Shown one piece after another: positions 47,525 to 56,072 of a stretch of 64,000 nt of DNA. The notes under the pieces were generated by a model. The model had not been told where the DNA came from and did no database searches. It saw nothing but the letters and a program-made list of their open reading frames with translations. The DNA comes from Curvibacter cyanobacteriorum (lineage in GTDB: Bacteria > Pseudomonadota > Gammaproteobacteria > Burkholderiales > Burkholderiaceae_C): positions 186,001-250,000 of the forward strand of contig NZ_JAQSIP010000001.1 in assembly GCF_028649475.1 (NCBI RefSeq), given 5' to 3'. The number at the start of each line of letters is the position of its first letter. The stretch's first letter is position 1. A program made the position numbers and the translations under genes.

Positions 47525-49027
47525 ATGGACATCTGGAACCAATTGCTGAACGGGTTCGCCACGGCGGCCACCCCGATCAACCTGTTGTGGGCCTTCGTGG
47601 GCTGCCTGATCGGCACCGCGGTGGGCGTGTTGCCTGGCATCGGCCCGGCGGTGGCGGTGGCCATGCTGCTGCCCATCACCACCCAGGTCGAGCCGACGGC
47701 CTCGATGATCTTCTTCGCCGGCATCTACTACGGTGCCATGTACGGCGGCTCGACCACCTCGATCCTGCTCAACACCCCGGGTGAGGCGGGCTCGATGGTC
47801 ACCGCCATGGAAGGCAACCGCATGGCCAAGCACGGCCGTGCCGGGGCCGCGCTGGCCACCGCCGCCATTGGCTCGTTTGTGGCTGGCACCATTGCCACCG
47901 TGCTGGTCACGTTCTTCGCCCCGCTGCTGGCGCGCTATGCCGTGCTGCTGGGCCCGCCGGAGTACTTCTTGCTGATGGTGCTGGCCTTCACCACCGTCAG
48001 CGCGGTGCTGGGCAAAAGCACCTTGCGCGGTCTGACGGCCTTGTTCGTTGGCCTGGCTTTGGGCCTGGTCGGCATCGACCAGATCACCGCCCAGGCGCGC
48101 TACACCGCGGGCGTGCCCGAGTTGATGGACGGCGTGGAAGTGGTGTTGATTGCGGTCGGTTTGTTCGCGGTGGGCGAGGCCTTGTACAACGTGCTCTACG
48201 AGGGCCGGGTCAAGGAAACCCGCAACCCGCTGACCAGTACCCACATGACACGGGCCGAGTGGGCGCGCTCGTGGCCGGCTTGGCTGCGGGCCACCTTCAT
48301 TGGCTTCCCCTTCGGCACCATCCCGGCCGGTGGCAGCGAGATCCCGACCTTCCTGAGCTATGCGACTGAAAAGAAGCTGTCGCGCCACCCCGAGGAATTC
48401 GGCACCACGGGCGCCATCGAAGGCGTGGCCGGCCCCGAGGCGGCCAACAACTCGGCCATCACCGCGACCCTGATCCCGCTGTTGACCCTGGGCATCCCGA
48501 CCTCCAACACCACGGCCATCCTGCTGGGCGCGTTCCAGAACTACGGCATCCAGCCGGGGCCGCAGTTGTTCGACACCAACGCAGGCCTGGTGTGGGCGCT
48601 GATCGCGTCGATGTACATCGGCAACGTCATGCTGCTGGTGCTGAACCTGCCCCTGGTGGGCCTGTGGGTCAAGCTGCTGCGCATCCCCAAGGCCTACCTG
48701 TACTCGGGCATCCTGGTGTTCGCGACGCTGGGGGTGTATGGCATGCGCCAGTCGGCGTTCGACCTGGTGCTGCTGTATGGCATCGGTCTGTTGGGCGTGT
48801 TGATGCGGCGCTTTGATTTCCCGACCGCTCCTGTGGTGGTGGGCATGATCCTGGGCCCCTTGGCCGAAGCCCAGATGCGCAACGCGCTGTCGATCGGCGA
48901 AGGGCGCTGGGACATTTTCCTGCAACGCCCGATGTCGCTGACCCTGTTGGTGCTGGTGGTGTCGGTGCTGGTGCTGCCGCGCCTGATCAAGCGCTGGGCT
49001 GATCGGCGCGCCCTGGCGCGGCTTTGA
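47525..49027 (+). CDS. tctA: TctA large permease subunit
   Basis: A 500-residue inner-membrane protein with about 12 helices (PF01970). The hallmark loop [19 protein letters not shown] appears in the first third, and a repeated half-motif [20 protein letters not shown] in the second half. [21 protein letters not shown] and [18 protein letters not shown] are the other conserved substrate-site loops. It moves the solute delivered by TctC using an ion gradient. The start ATG with GGAGAG just upstream is chosen; a GTG two codons earlier is possible. Confidence 0.95.
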   Translation: MDIWNQLLNGFATAATPINLLWAFVGCLIGTAVGVLPGIGPAVAVAMLLPITTQVEPTASMIFFAGIYYGAMYGGSTTSILLNTPGEAGSMVTAMEGNRMAKHGRAGAALATAAIGSFVAGTIATVLVTFFAPLLARYAVLLGPPEYFLLMVLAFTTVSAVLGKSTLRGLTALFVGLALGLVGIDQITAQARYTAGVPELMDGVEVVLIAVGLFAVGEALYNVLYEGRVKETRNPLTSTHMTRAEWARSWPAWLRATFIGFPFGTIPAGGSEIPTFLSYATEKKLSRHPEEFGTTGAIEGVAGPEAANNSAITATLIPLLTLGIPTSNTTAILLGAFQNYGIQPGPQLFDTNAGLVWALIASMYIGNVMLLVLNLPLVGLWVKLLRIPKAYLYSGILVFATLGVYGMRQSAFDLVLLYGIGLLGVLMRRFDFPTAPVVVGMILGPLAEAQMRNALSIGEGRWDIFLQRPMSLTLLVLVVSVLVLPRLIKRWADRRALARL

Positions 49028-49084
49028 GCGGGCCACGCGGCTGAACAGTTGGGCGGGCCGACGCTGGTTCGGTGCGGCTGGCCA

Positions 49085-49133
49085 GCCCGCTTCGAGGCGG
49101 GCGCCCCGCCCGCGGCCACCCGCTGAGGTGGCC
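49085..49133 (+). terminator. Paired hairpins after tctA
   Basis: GCCCGC/GCGGGC (49085-49102, loop TTCGAG) and GGCCACC/GGTGGCC (49114-49133, loop CGCTGA) are perfect stems in the 170-bp gap after tctA. Neither has a U-tract. They probably mark the operon end. Confidence 0.45.
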
Positions 49134-49197
49134 GGGTCGCAGAAATCACGGTCACCGCTCGGCACCGGGGACCCGCGGGCACGCTACCATCGCGCCC

Positions 49198-50832
49198 ATG
49201 CCCGCGCCTTCTGCCCCTGACGTGCCCTCCACCCAGCCCCGCCCCGAGCCTGCGCGCGGGGCCCCACTGGCGGCTTCGGCGGCCGCAGCGTCCCACGAGG
49301 CGCTGCCGCTGGACGGCGACAGCATCCTGGCGCTGGCGGCGCGGTCGATGTTCCAGTTGTTTTCCAGCATCAGCCAGGGCATGTTCCTGGTCGATCACAC
49401 CGGGCGCATCGTCTGGGTCAACGAGGGGTACCGCCGCTTTCTGCCCGCGCTGGGTTTCTCGTCGATCGAGCAGTTTCAGGGCCATCTGGTCGAGGAGGTG
49501 ATCCAGAACACCCAGATGCGCCGGGTGCTGGAGACCGGCGAGCCGATCCTGATCGACCTGCTGACCAACAAGGCCGGCACCTTTGTGGTCAGCCGCCTGC
49601 CTTTGCGTGACGAGGGCGGGGCGGTCATTGGGGCCATCGGCATCGTGCTCTTTGACCACCCCGAGACCACGCTCAAGCCCCTGATCAGCAAGTTTGCGCG
49701 CCTGCAGCAGGACCTGGACGACGCGCGCCGCGAGCTGGCGGTGCAACGCAAACGAGGCCTCAGCGCGCCCGATGGCCAGCGCCGCGCCAAGTACACCTTT
49801 GCCAGCTTTGTCGGCACCAGCCCGGCCGCCGTCGAGGTCAAGCGCCAGGCGCGCCGCGCGGCCCAGTCGGCCAGCCCGGTGCTGCTGCTGGGCGAGACGG
49901 GCACCGGCAAAGAACTGCTGGCGCACGCACTGCACACGGCCTCGTCGCGTGCCGACGGCCCCTTTGTCAGCGTCAACATCGCGGCCGTGCCCGACACCCT
50001 GCTGGAGGCCGAGTTCTTTGGCGTGGCGCCGGGGGCCTACACCGGCGCCGACCGCAAGGGGCGTGAGGGCAAGTTCCGCCTGGCCGATGGCGGCACCCTG
50101 TTCCTCGATGAGATCGGCGACATGCCGTTGAACCTGCAAGCCAAGCTCTTGCGCGCCTTGCAGGAAGGGGAGATTGAGCCGCTGGGCAGCAACCGACTGC
50201 TGCCCTTTGACGCGCGGGTCATCGCGGCCACCTCGCGCGACCTCTCGGCCCTGGTGCGCGAGGGGCGCTTTCGCGAGGACCTGTACTACCGCCTGGGGGT
50301 GCTGCCCATCCGTGTGCCCCCGCTGCGCGAACGGGTCAGCGACATCGTGGCCCTGGTCGAGGTGCTGGGTGAGGACATGGCGCTGCGCAACAACAGCGCC
50401 CCGCCCGAACTGTCGCCCCCGGCCATCGCGCTGCTGCAGGCGCAGCCCTGGCGCGGCAACATCCGGGAGTTGCGCAATGTGCTGGAGCAGGCCGCGTTGC
50501 GCAGTGAATCGGGCCAGATTGACGTCGGGCTGCTGCAAGGCGTGTTGCAGGACTCGGGGCTGGACCCGGTGCTGGCGGTCAGGCCTCCGCCCGCGGCTGG
50601 TCCGGCCCCGGCTTTGACCGCGGCGCCAGCGCCCCACCACACGGTCCCTGTCGACACGGCGGACGCGGAGGAGGGCGCCGCGATGCCACCCTTGGCCGAG
50701 CAAGTGGCCGCGCTGGAGCGGCAAGCCATCGCCCGGGCGCTGCGCCACACCGGTGGCAACAAGGTGGCGGCTGCGCGCCTGCTGGGCATCTCGCGCGCGA
50801 CCCTGTACGAACGGCTGGGTGAGGCACGCTGA
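49198..50832 (+). CDS. PAS-domain sigma-54-dependent Fis-family activator
   Basis: A 544-residue bacterial enhancer-binding protein. A PAS-type sensor spans about residues 45-165 (FQLFSSISQGMFLVDHTGRI, then WVNEGYRRFLPALGF). The AAA+ domain has Walker A GETGTGKE (232-239), the sigma-54 loop GAYTGA, Walker [12 protein letters not shown] and LRERVSDIVALVE. A Fis-type helix-turn-helix ends the protein (GGNKVAAARLLGISRATLYE). There is no receiver domain, so it senses a small molecule or redox state rather than phosphate transfer. Its gene directly precedes a -24/-12 promoter with palindromic repeats, which makes the downstream ABC operon its clear target. Confidence 0.92.
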   Translation: MPAPSAPDVPSTQPRPEPARGAPLAASAAAASHEALPLDGDSILALAARSMFQLFSSISQGMFLVDHTGRIVWVNEGYRRFLPALGFSSIEQFQGHLVEEVIQNTQMRRVLETGEPILIDLLTNKAGTFVVSRLPLRDEGGAVIGAIGIVLFDHPETTLKPLISKFARLQQDLDDARRELAVQRKRGLSAPDGQRRAKYTFASFVGTSPAAVEVKRQARRAAQSASPVLLLGETGTGKELLAHALHTASSRADGPFVSVNIAAVPDTLLEAEFFGVAPGAYTGADRKGREGKFRLADGGTLFLDEIGDMPLNLQAKLLRALQEGEIEPLGSNRLLPFDARVIAATSRDLSALVREGRFREDLYYRLGVLPIRVPPLRERVSDIVALVEVLGEDMALRNNSAPPELSPPAIALLQAQPWRGNIRELRNVLEQAALRSESGQIDVGLLQGVLQDSGLDPVLAVRPPPAAGPAPALTAAPAPHHTVPVDTADAEEGAAMPPLAEQVAALERQAIARALRHTGGNKVAAARLLGISRATLYERLGEAR

Positions 50833-50898
50833 GGGTGGGGCCTCGGCTTGCGATCTCGGGCTCGTTGGGGGCGAGCCGCTTGAGGGCTTGCCGACTGT

Positions 50899-50951
50899 CT
50901 GAAAATCATCCATATGACTGAAATTCAGGCATTCAATGTGTCTGAAATTCA
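50899..50951. promoter_or_regulatory. Repeated enhancer sites for the PAS/sigma-54 activator
   Basis: Three similar elements lie in tandem: CTGAAAATCA (50899-50908), CTGAAATTCA (50918-50927, extending to the perfect palindrome CTGAAATTCAG) and CTGAAATTCA (50942-50951). They lie about 80-130 bp upstream of the predicted transcript start, the normal place for sigma-54 enhancer sites. Confidence 0.65.
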
Positions 50952-50986
50952 ATCAATTGATCCGGTTGGGTGAAAAATTCGTTTGA

Positions 50987-50999
50987 AATCAAGGCCTTT
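50987..50999. promoter_or_regulatory. Possible IHF site
   Basis: AATCAAGGCCTTT fits the IHF consensus WATCAA-N4-TTR in all but the last base. It lies between the enhancer repeats and the sigma-54 promoter, where IHF would bend DNA to bring them together. Confidence 0.4.
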
Positions 51000-51004
51000 T
51001 GACC

Positions 51005-51020
51005 TGGCACGCCCTGTGCA
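51005..51020 (+). promoter_or_regulatory. Sigma-54 (-24/-12) promoter of the ABC transporter operon
   Basis: TGGCACGCCCTGTGCA has the invariant GG and GC spaced exactly 12 nt apart, as in the consensus TGGCACG-N4-TTGCW. Transcription should start near 51032. The start codon of the binding protein is at 51059. The sigma-54 activator gene is immediately upstream. Confidence 0.85.
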
Positions 51021-51058
51021 ATCGTGGTGCCTGACCGCCAACACAACAGGAGACTTCC

Positions 51059-52258
51059 ATGCATCGACGTGCTCTCATCGGCCTGCCCGCGCTCGCCGCC
51101 CTGGTTTGCAGCGCTTTCGGCGTCAGCCCGGCTTTCAGCCAGACGGGTGACATCCGCATCGCCCACATCTACAGCAAGACCGGTCCGCTCGAAGCCTATG
51201 GCAAGCAGACCCAGACCGGCTTCATGATGGGTCTGGAGTACGCCACGGGCGGCACCATGGCGGTCAACGGCCGCAAGATCGTGGTGCTGGAGAAGGACGA
51301 CCAGGGCAAGCCTGACCTGGGCAAGTCGCTGCTGGCTTCGGCCTATTCGGACGACAAGGCCGACCTGGCCGTGGGCCCGACCTCGTCGGGCGTGGCCTTG
51401 GCCCTGCTGCCGGTGGCCGAGGAGTACAAAAAGATCCTGATCGTCGAACCCGCGGTGGCCGACAGCATCACCGGTGACAAGTGGAACAAATACATCTTCC
51501 GCACCGGCCGCAACAGCTCGCAAGACGCCATCTCCAACGCCGTGGCCCTCGACAAGCCCGGCGTCACCATCGCCACCCTGGCGCAGGACTACGCCTTTGG
51601 CCGCGATGGCGTGAAGGCCTTCAAGGACGCCTTGAAGAACGCCAAGCTGGTCCATGAGGAATACCTGCCGACCAGCACCACCGACTTCACCGCCGGCGCC
51701 CAGCGCTTGATCGACAAGCTCAAGGACCAGCCCGGCCGCAAGGTGATTTTTGTCATCTGGGCCGGTGCCGGCAACCCGTTCAAGATCGCCGACCTCGACC
51801 TCAAGCGCTACAACATCGAGATCGCCACCGGCGGCAACATCCTGCCCGCCATGGCCGCCTACAAGAACTTCCCCGGCATGGAAGGCGCGACCTACTACTA
51901 CTTCGGCATCCCGAAGAACCCGGTCAACGAGGCCCTGGTGGCCCAGCACTACAAGCAGTTCAAGGCGCCGCCGGACTTCTTCACGGCCGGTGGTTTCTCG
52001 TCGGCCATGGCGGTGGTGACCGCGCTCAAGAAGACCAATGGCGAGACCAGCACCAACAAGCTGATCAAGGCCATGGAAGGCATGAGCTTTGACACGCCCA
52101 AGGGCAAGATGACCTTCCGCGCCGAGGACCACCAGGCCCTGCAGAGCATGTACCACTTCAAGATCAAGGCCGATCCGGCCTTTGCCTGGGGCGTGCCGGA
52201 GCTGGTGCGCGAGATCAAGCCCGAAGAAATGAACGTGCCCATCCGCAACAAGCGCTGA
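51059..52258 (+). CDS. ABC transporter periplasmic binding protein, LivJ/LivK type
   Basis: A 399-residue type I periplasmic binding protein (Peripla_BP_6). The signal peptide is ALIGLPALAALVCSAFGVSPAFSQ. The mature protein begins GDIRIAHIYSKTGPLEAYGKQT, with KIVVLEKDDQGKPDLGKSLL and VAVGPTSSGVALALLP-like LAVGPTSSGVALAL following. Although the family includes branched-chain amino-acid receptors, the ligand here is probably different. The operon is under a sigma-54 activator and is followed by a 3-hydroxybutyrate-oligomer hydrolase, which suggests a hydroxyacid or short oligoester ligand. That substrate is inference. Confidence 0.9.
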   Translation: MHRRALIGLPALAALVCSAFGVSPAFSQTGDIRIAHIYSKTGPLEAYGKQTQTGFMMGLEYATGGTMAVNGRKIVVLEKDDQGKPDLGKSLLASAYSDDKADLAVGPTSSGVALALLPVAEEYKKILIVEPAVADSITGDKWNKYIFRTGRNSSQDAISNAVALDKPGVTIATLAQDYAFGRDGVKAFKDALKNAKLVHEEYLPTSTTDFTAGAQRLIDKLKDQPGRKVIFVIWAGAGNPFKIADLDLKRYNIEIATGGNILPAMAAYKNFPGMEGATYYYFGIPKNPVNEALVAQHYKQFKAPPDFFTAGGFSSAMAVVTALKKTNGETSTNKLIKAMEGMSFDTPKGKMTFRAEDHQALQSMYHFKIKADPAFAWGVPELVREIKPEEMNVPIRNKR

Positions 52259-52397
52259 GCCTGTTGTGCCGACCCACCGGGGCCTGAGGCGCTGGTGGGG
52301 TCGGTGTGAAGCCCCCGGCGCGTCTGGCCTTGCTGCCCGCGCCCCCACCGTCCCGCAACACCGCCCTGCGCCTGGGCGGGTTCAGGAACCCCACGCC

Positions 52398-53162
52398 ATG
52401 CTGCAAACCCAAGACCTCACGGTCCGCTTCGGCGGACACGTGGCGGTGAATGCCGTCTCGTGCAGTTTTGCACCCGGCACTTTGACCGCCATCGTCGGCC
52501 CCAACGGGGCGGGCAAGACCACGTTTTTCAACCTGGTGTCGGGCCAGATCCCGGCCAGCAGTGGCACGGTCCACCTCAATGGGGTGGACCTGAGCCAGGC
52601 CACCGTGTCGGCGCGCACGCGCGCCGGGCTCGGGCGGGCGTTTCAATTGACCAACCTGTTCCCGCACCTCAGCGTGCTGGAGAACGTGCGCCTGGCCGTG
52701 CAGGCCACCCGGCCCGGGGCGCATTGGCACGGCTTGAACCTGTGGAGCATCTGGAGCGACCACCGCGCCCTGACCGAACGCGCGTTGGAGATCCTGCACA
52801 CCGTGGCCATGCAGCACCAGCAGGCGGTGCTGGTGTCCAGCCTGCCGCACGGCGACCAGCGCAAGCTCGAGGTGGCCCTGTTGATGGCCCTGGAGCCGCA
52901 GGTGTTCATGTTCGACGAGCCCACGGCCGGCATGAGCCACGACGAGGCCCCGGTGATCCTGAACCTGATCCGCGAACTCAAAAAAGACAAAAGCAAGACC
53001 ATCCTGCTGGTCGAGCACAAGATGGACGTGGTGCGTGAACTGGCCGACCGCATCATCGTGCTGCACAACGGCACGCTGGTGGCCGACGGCGACCCCGCCA
53101 CCGTGATTGCCTTGCCGGTGGTGCAAGAGGCCTACCTCGGCGTGGCCAAGGAGGCGGCATGA
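52398..53162 (+). CDS. ABC transporter ATPase, LivG type
   Basis: A 254-residue nucleotide-binding subunit. It has Walker A GPNGAGKTTFFN, the LivG-type stretch ARTRAGLGRAFQLTNLFPHLSV, and Walker B with D-loop VFMFDEPTAGMSHDEAP. The signature region reads SLPHGDQRKLEVALLMAL, a noticeably altered form of the usual LSYGQQR. The switch His is in LLVEHKMDVV. It pairs with the LivF-type subunit encoded next, which it overlaps by 4 nt (ATGA). The 139-bp gap before it shows no separate promoter. Confidence 0.92.
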   Translation: MLQTQDLTVRFGGHVAVNAVSCSFAPGTLTAIVGPNGAGKTTFFNLVSGQIPASSGTVHLNGVDLSQATVSARTRAGLGRAFQLTNLFPHLSVLENVRLAVQATRPGAHWHGLNLWSIWSDHRALTERALEILHTVAMQHQQAVLVSSLPHGDQRKLEVALLMALEPQVFMFDEPTAGMSHDEAPVILNLIRELKKDKSKTILLVEHKMDVVRELADRIIVLHNGTLVADGDPATVIALPVVQEAYLGVAKEAA

Positions 53163-53902
53163 GCACCACCACATCCCCTTCCAAGCACCTGCTCGAGCTG
53201 CAAGGTGTGCACACCCACATCGGGGCCTACCACATCCTGCACGGGGTGGACCTGGTGGTGCCGCGCGGCGAACTGACCCTGCTGCTGGGGCGCAACGGCG
53301 CGGGCAAGACCACCACGCTGCGCACCATCATGGGCCTGTGGCAGGCCTCGCAAGGCAGCCTGCGCTTTGACGGCCGCGACATCAGCCGCTTGCACACGCC
53401 GCAGATCGCCGGCCTGAACATCGCCTACGTGCCCGAGAACATGGGCATCTTCGCCGACCTCACGGTCAAGGAGAACATGCTGCTGGCGGCCCGCCAGGCG
53501 CGCACCGTGGCCCAGATCGACGAGGCCCGACTGCAGTGGATCTTCGGCCTGTTCCCGGCGGTGCAGAAGTTCTGGAACCACCCGGCGGGCAAGCTGTCGG
53601 GCGGGCAAAAGCAGATGCTGGCGGTGTCGCGCGCCATCGTCGAGCCGCGCCAGCTGCTGATCATCGACGAGCCCAGCAAGGGCCTGGCGCCCGTGATGAT
53701 CAACAACATGATCGACGCCTTCGCCCAGCTCAAGGCCAGCGGCGTGACCATTTTGCTGGTCGAACAAAACATCCACTTCGCCAAACGCCTGGGTGACAGC
53801 GTGGCGGTGATGGACAACGGCCGCGTGGTCCATGCCGGGCGCATGGCCGAGCTGGCCGCGGACGAGGCATTGCAGCGCTCGCTGCTGGGGTTGGCACTAT
53901 GA
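53159..53902 (+). CDS. ABC transporter ATPase, LivF type
   Basis: A 247-residue nucleotide-binding subunit. It has Walker A LGRNGAGKTTTLRTIMGL, signature KLSGGQKQMLAVSRAIV, Walker B LLIIDEPSKGLAPVM and switch His in EQNIHFAKR. The LivF-type VPENMGIFADLTVKENM precedes the signature. It overlaps the upstream ATPase and the downstream permease by 4 nt each, so the three are probably translated in coupled fashion. Confidence 0.93.
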   Translation: MSTTTSPSKHLLELQGVHTHIGAYHILHGVDLVVPRGELTLLLGRNGAGKTTTLRTIMGLWQASQGSLRFDGRDISRLHTPQIAGLNIAYVPENMGIFADLTVKENMLLAARQARTVAQIDEARLQWIFGLFPAVQKFWNHPAGKLSGGQKQMLAVSRAIVEPRQLLIIDEPSKGLAPVMINNMIDAFAQLKASGVTILLVEQNIHFAKRLGDSVAVMDNGRVVHAGRMAELAADEALQRSLLGLAL

Positions 53903-54882
53903 ACTTCAAAGAACTGGACTGGAAGCCGTTGGCCCTGGTGCCGCTGCTGGCCCTGCTGGCCTTGCCCCTGGTGGGGTCGGGCTCGACCTGGCTGACGCTG
54001 ACCGTGGCGGGCCTGGCGATGGGCATGATCGTGTTCATCATCGCGTCGGGCCTGACCCTGGTGTTCGGCCTGATGGATGTGCTGAACTTCGGCCATGGCG
54101 TGTTCATTGCGCTGGGCGCTTTTGTCGCCACCAGCGTGCTGGGCGCCATGAGCGACTGGACCCAGTCGGCCGAACTGTGGCGCAACCTGGTGGCGGTGTT
54201 CCCGGCCATGCTGATCGCCATGGCGGTGTCGGGCGCCCTGGGCCTGGCGTTCGAGCGCTACATCGTGCGACCGGTCTACGGCCAGCACCTCAAGCAGATC
54301 CTGATCACCATGGGCGGCATGATCATCGGTGAGGAGCTGATCAAGGTGATCTGGGGCCCGCAACAGATCCCGCTGCCCCTGCCCGAGGGCATGCGCGGTG
54401 CCTGGCTGTGGGGTGACGCCGCCATCGAGCGCTACCGCGTGGTGGCGGTGGTGGTGGGGCTGCTGGTGTTCGGCCTGCTGGCCTACACCCTGAACCGCAC
54501 CAAGATCGGTCTGCTGATCCGGGCCGGCGTGCAGGACCGCGAGATGGTCGAGTCGCTGGGCTACCGCATCCGGCGCCTGTTTGTCGGCGTCTTCGTGGTC
54601 GGCAGCGCACTGGCCGGCCTGGGCGGGGTGATGTGGGGCCTGTACCAGCAAAACGTCGTGCCCCAGATGGGCGCACAGGTCAATGTGCTGATCTTCATCG
54701 TGATCATCATCGGCGGCCTGGGCTCCACCGGCGGGGCCTTGATTGGCGCGCTGCTGGTCGGCCTGATGGCCAACTACACCGGGTTCCTGCTGCCCAAGCT
54801 GGCCCTGTTCTCCAACATCGCCCTGATGGTGGCGGTGCTGCTGTGGCGCCCCCAGGGCGTCTACCCGGTGACCAACCGTTGA
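53899..54882 (+). CDS. ABC transporter permease, LivH type
   Basis: A 327-residue inner-membrane permease (BPD_transp_2 family) with about eight helices. The family motifs GLTLVFGLMDVLNFGHGVFIALGAF and TKIGLLIRAGVQDREMVESLGY (the ATPase-coupling loop) are clear, as is FIVIIIGGLGSTGGALIGALLVGL. Relative to E. coli LivH it has a short extra N-terminus (MNFKELDWKPLALVPL). It forms the channel with the LivM-type protein encoded 10 nt downstream. Confidence 0.93.
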   Translation: MNFKELDWKPLALVPLLALLALPLVGSGSTWLTLTVAGLAMGMIVFIIASGLTLVFGLMDVLNFGHGVFIALGAFVATSVLGAMSDWTQSAELWRNLVAVFPAMLIAMAVSGALGLAFERYIVRPVYGQHLKQILITMGGMIIGEELIKVIWGPQQIPLPLPEGMRGAWLWGDAAIERYRVVAVVVGLLVFGLLAYTLNRTKIGLLIRAGVQDREMVESLGYRIRRLFVGVFVVGSALAGLGGVMWGLYQQNVVPQMGAQVNVLIFIVIIIGGLGSTGGALIGALLVGLMANYTGFLLPKLALFSNIALMVAVLLWRPQGVYPVTNR

Positions 54883-54892
54883 GGCCCCGACC

Positions 54893-55975
54893 ATGTTGAC
54901 CCGACTGATTTCACACGACCTGCCGCGCAGCAAGCTGCTCGCGGCCCTGTTGCTGGGCCTGCTGCTGGCGCTGGCGTTTGCGCCCTTCGTTTTCCCGGGC
55001 GTCAAGGCGCTCAATGTGGCGGCCAAGGTGCTGGTGTTCGTGGTGCTGGTGGCCAGCTTTGACTTGCTGCTGGGCTACACCGGCATCGTCAGCTTTGCCC
55101 ACACCATGTTCTTTGGCATCGGTGCCTATGGCATCGCCATCGCCACCACGCGCCTGGGGCCGACCTGGGAGGCGCTTGCGGTGGGCTTGGGGGCGTCGCT
55201 GCTGCTGTCGTTGCTGCTGGCGCTGGCGGTGGGCCTGTTCTCGCTGCGCGTGCGCGCCATCTTCTTCGCCATGATCACGCTGGCCGTGGCCTCGGCCTTC
55301 CAGACCCTGGCCTCGCAGCTGTCCGAGCTGACCGGGGGCGAGGACGGCCTGACCTTCAAGGTGCCTGAGCTGCTGTCGCCGAGTTTCGAATGGGCCGAAG
55401 AGCCCTTCATGGGCGTCTCGCTGGACGGCCGGCTGATCTGCTACTACCTCTTGTTCGTGCTCGCGGTGACGCTGCTGCTGGCCTTGCTGCGCATCGTCAA
55501 CTCGCCGTTTGGCCGCGTGCTGCAAGCGATCCGCGAGAACGAGTTCCGCGCCGAGGCCATCGGCTACCGCGTGGTGGTCTACCGCACCGTGTCGAGCATT
55601 TTGTCGGCGCTGTTCGCCTGCCTCGCGGGCGCCATGCTGGCGCTCTGGCTGCGCTACAACGGACCGGACACCTCGCTGTCGTTCGAGTTGATGCTGGACG
55701 TGCTGCTGATCGTGGTGATCGGCGGCATGGGCACGATCTATGGCGCAGCCGTCGGCTCGGCCCTGTTCCTGGTGGCGCAGAGCTACCTGCAAGACCTGTT
55801 GCGTTGGGGCAGCGAGGCCAGCGCCGCTTGGCCGTGGTTGTCGGCGCTGCTGTCGCCCGACCGCTGGCTGCTGTGGCTGGGCCTGCTGTTTGTGCTGTCG
55901 GTGTACTACTTCCCGACCGGGGTGGTGGGGCGCTTGCGCGCCGCCCGTGAGAACCAGCAGGCGGCGGGCCATTGA
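54893..55975 (+). CDS. ABC transporter permease, LivM type
   Basis: A 360-residue inner-membrane permease. Motifs are DLLLGYTGIVSFAHTMFFGIGAYG, RVRAIFFAMITLAVASAFQTLASQ, the coupling loop SPFGRVLQAIRENEFRAEAIGYRV, and VIGGMGTIYGAAVGSALFLV. About nine to ten helices are predicted. It completes a full five-component transporter (binding protein, two ATPases, two permeases). The hydrolase gene starts about 100 bp downstream with its own ribosome site, with no terminator visible between them. Confidence 0.93.
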   Translation: MLTRLISHDLPRSKLLAALLLGLLLALAFAPFVFPGVKALNVAAKVLVFVVLVASFDLLLGYTGIVSFAHTMFFGIGAYGIAIATTRLGPTWEALAVGLGASLLLSLLLALAVGLFSLRVRAIFFAMITLAVASAFQTLASQLSELTGGEDGLTFKVPELLSPSFEWAEEPFMGVSLDGRLICYYLLFVLAVTLLLALLRIVNSPFGRVLQAIRENEFRAEAIGYRVVVYRTVSSILSALFACLAGAMLALWLRYNGPDTSLSFELMLDVLLIVVIGGMGTIYGAAVGSALFLVAQSYLQDLLRWGSEASAAWPWLSALLSPDRWLLWLGLLFVLSVYYFPTGVVGRLRAARENQQAAGH

Positions 55976-56072
55976 GCCAGGGGCCTCCGCGGCATCGGTG
56001 TCAAGGGACCAGGGCCTGTCGGCCCGGACCGTGATGTGTGTGATGAGACAACAACCTCAAGGAGACAAAACC

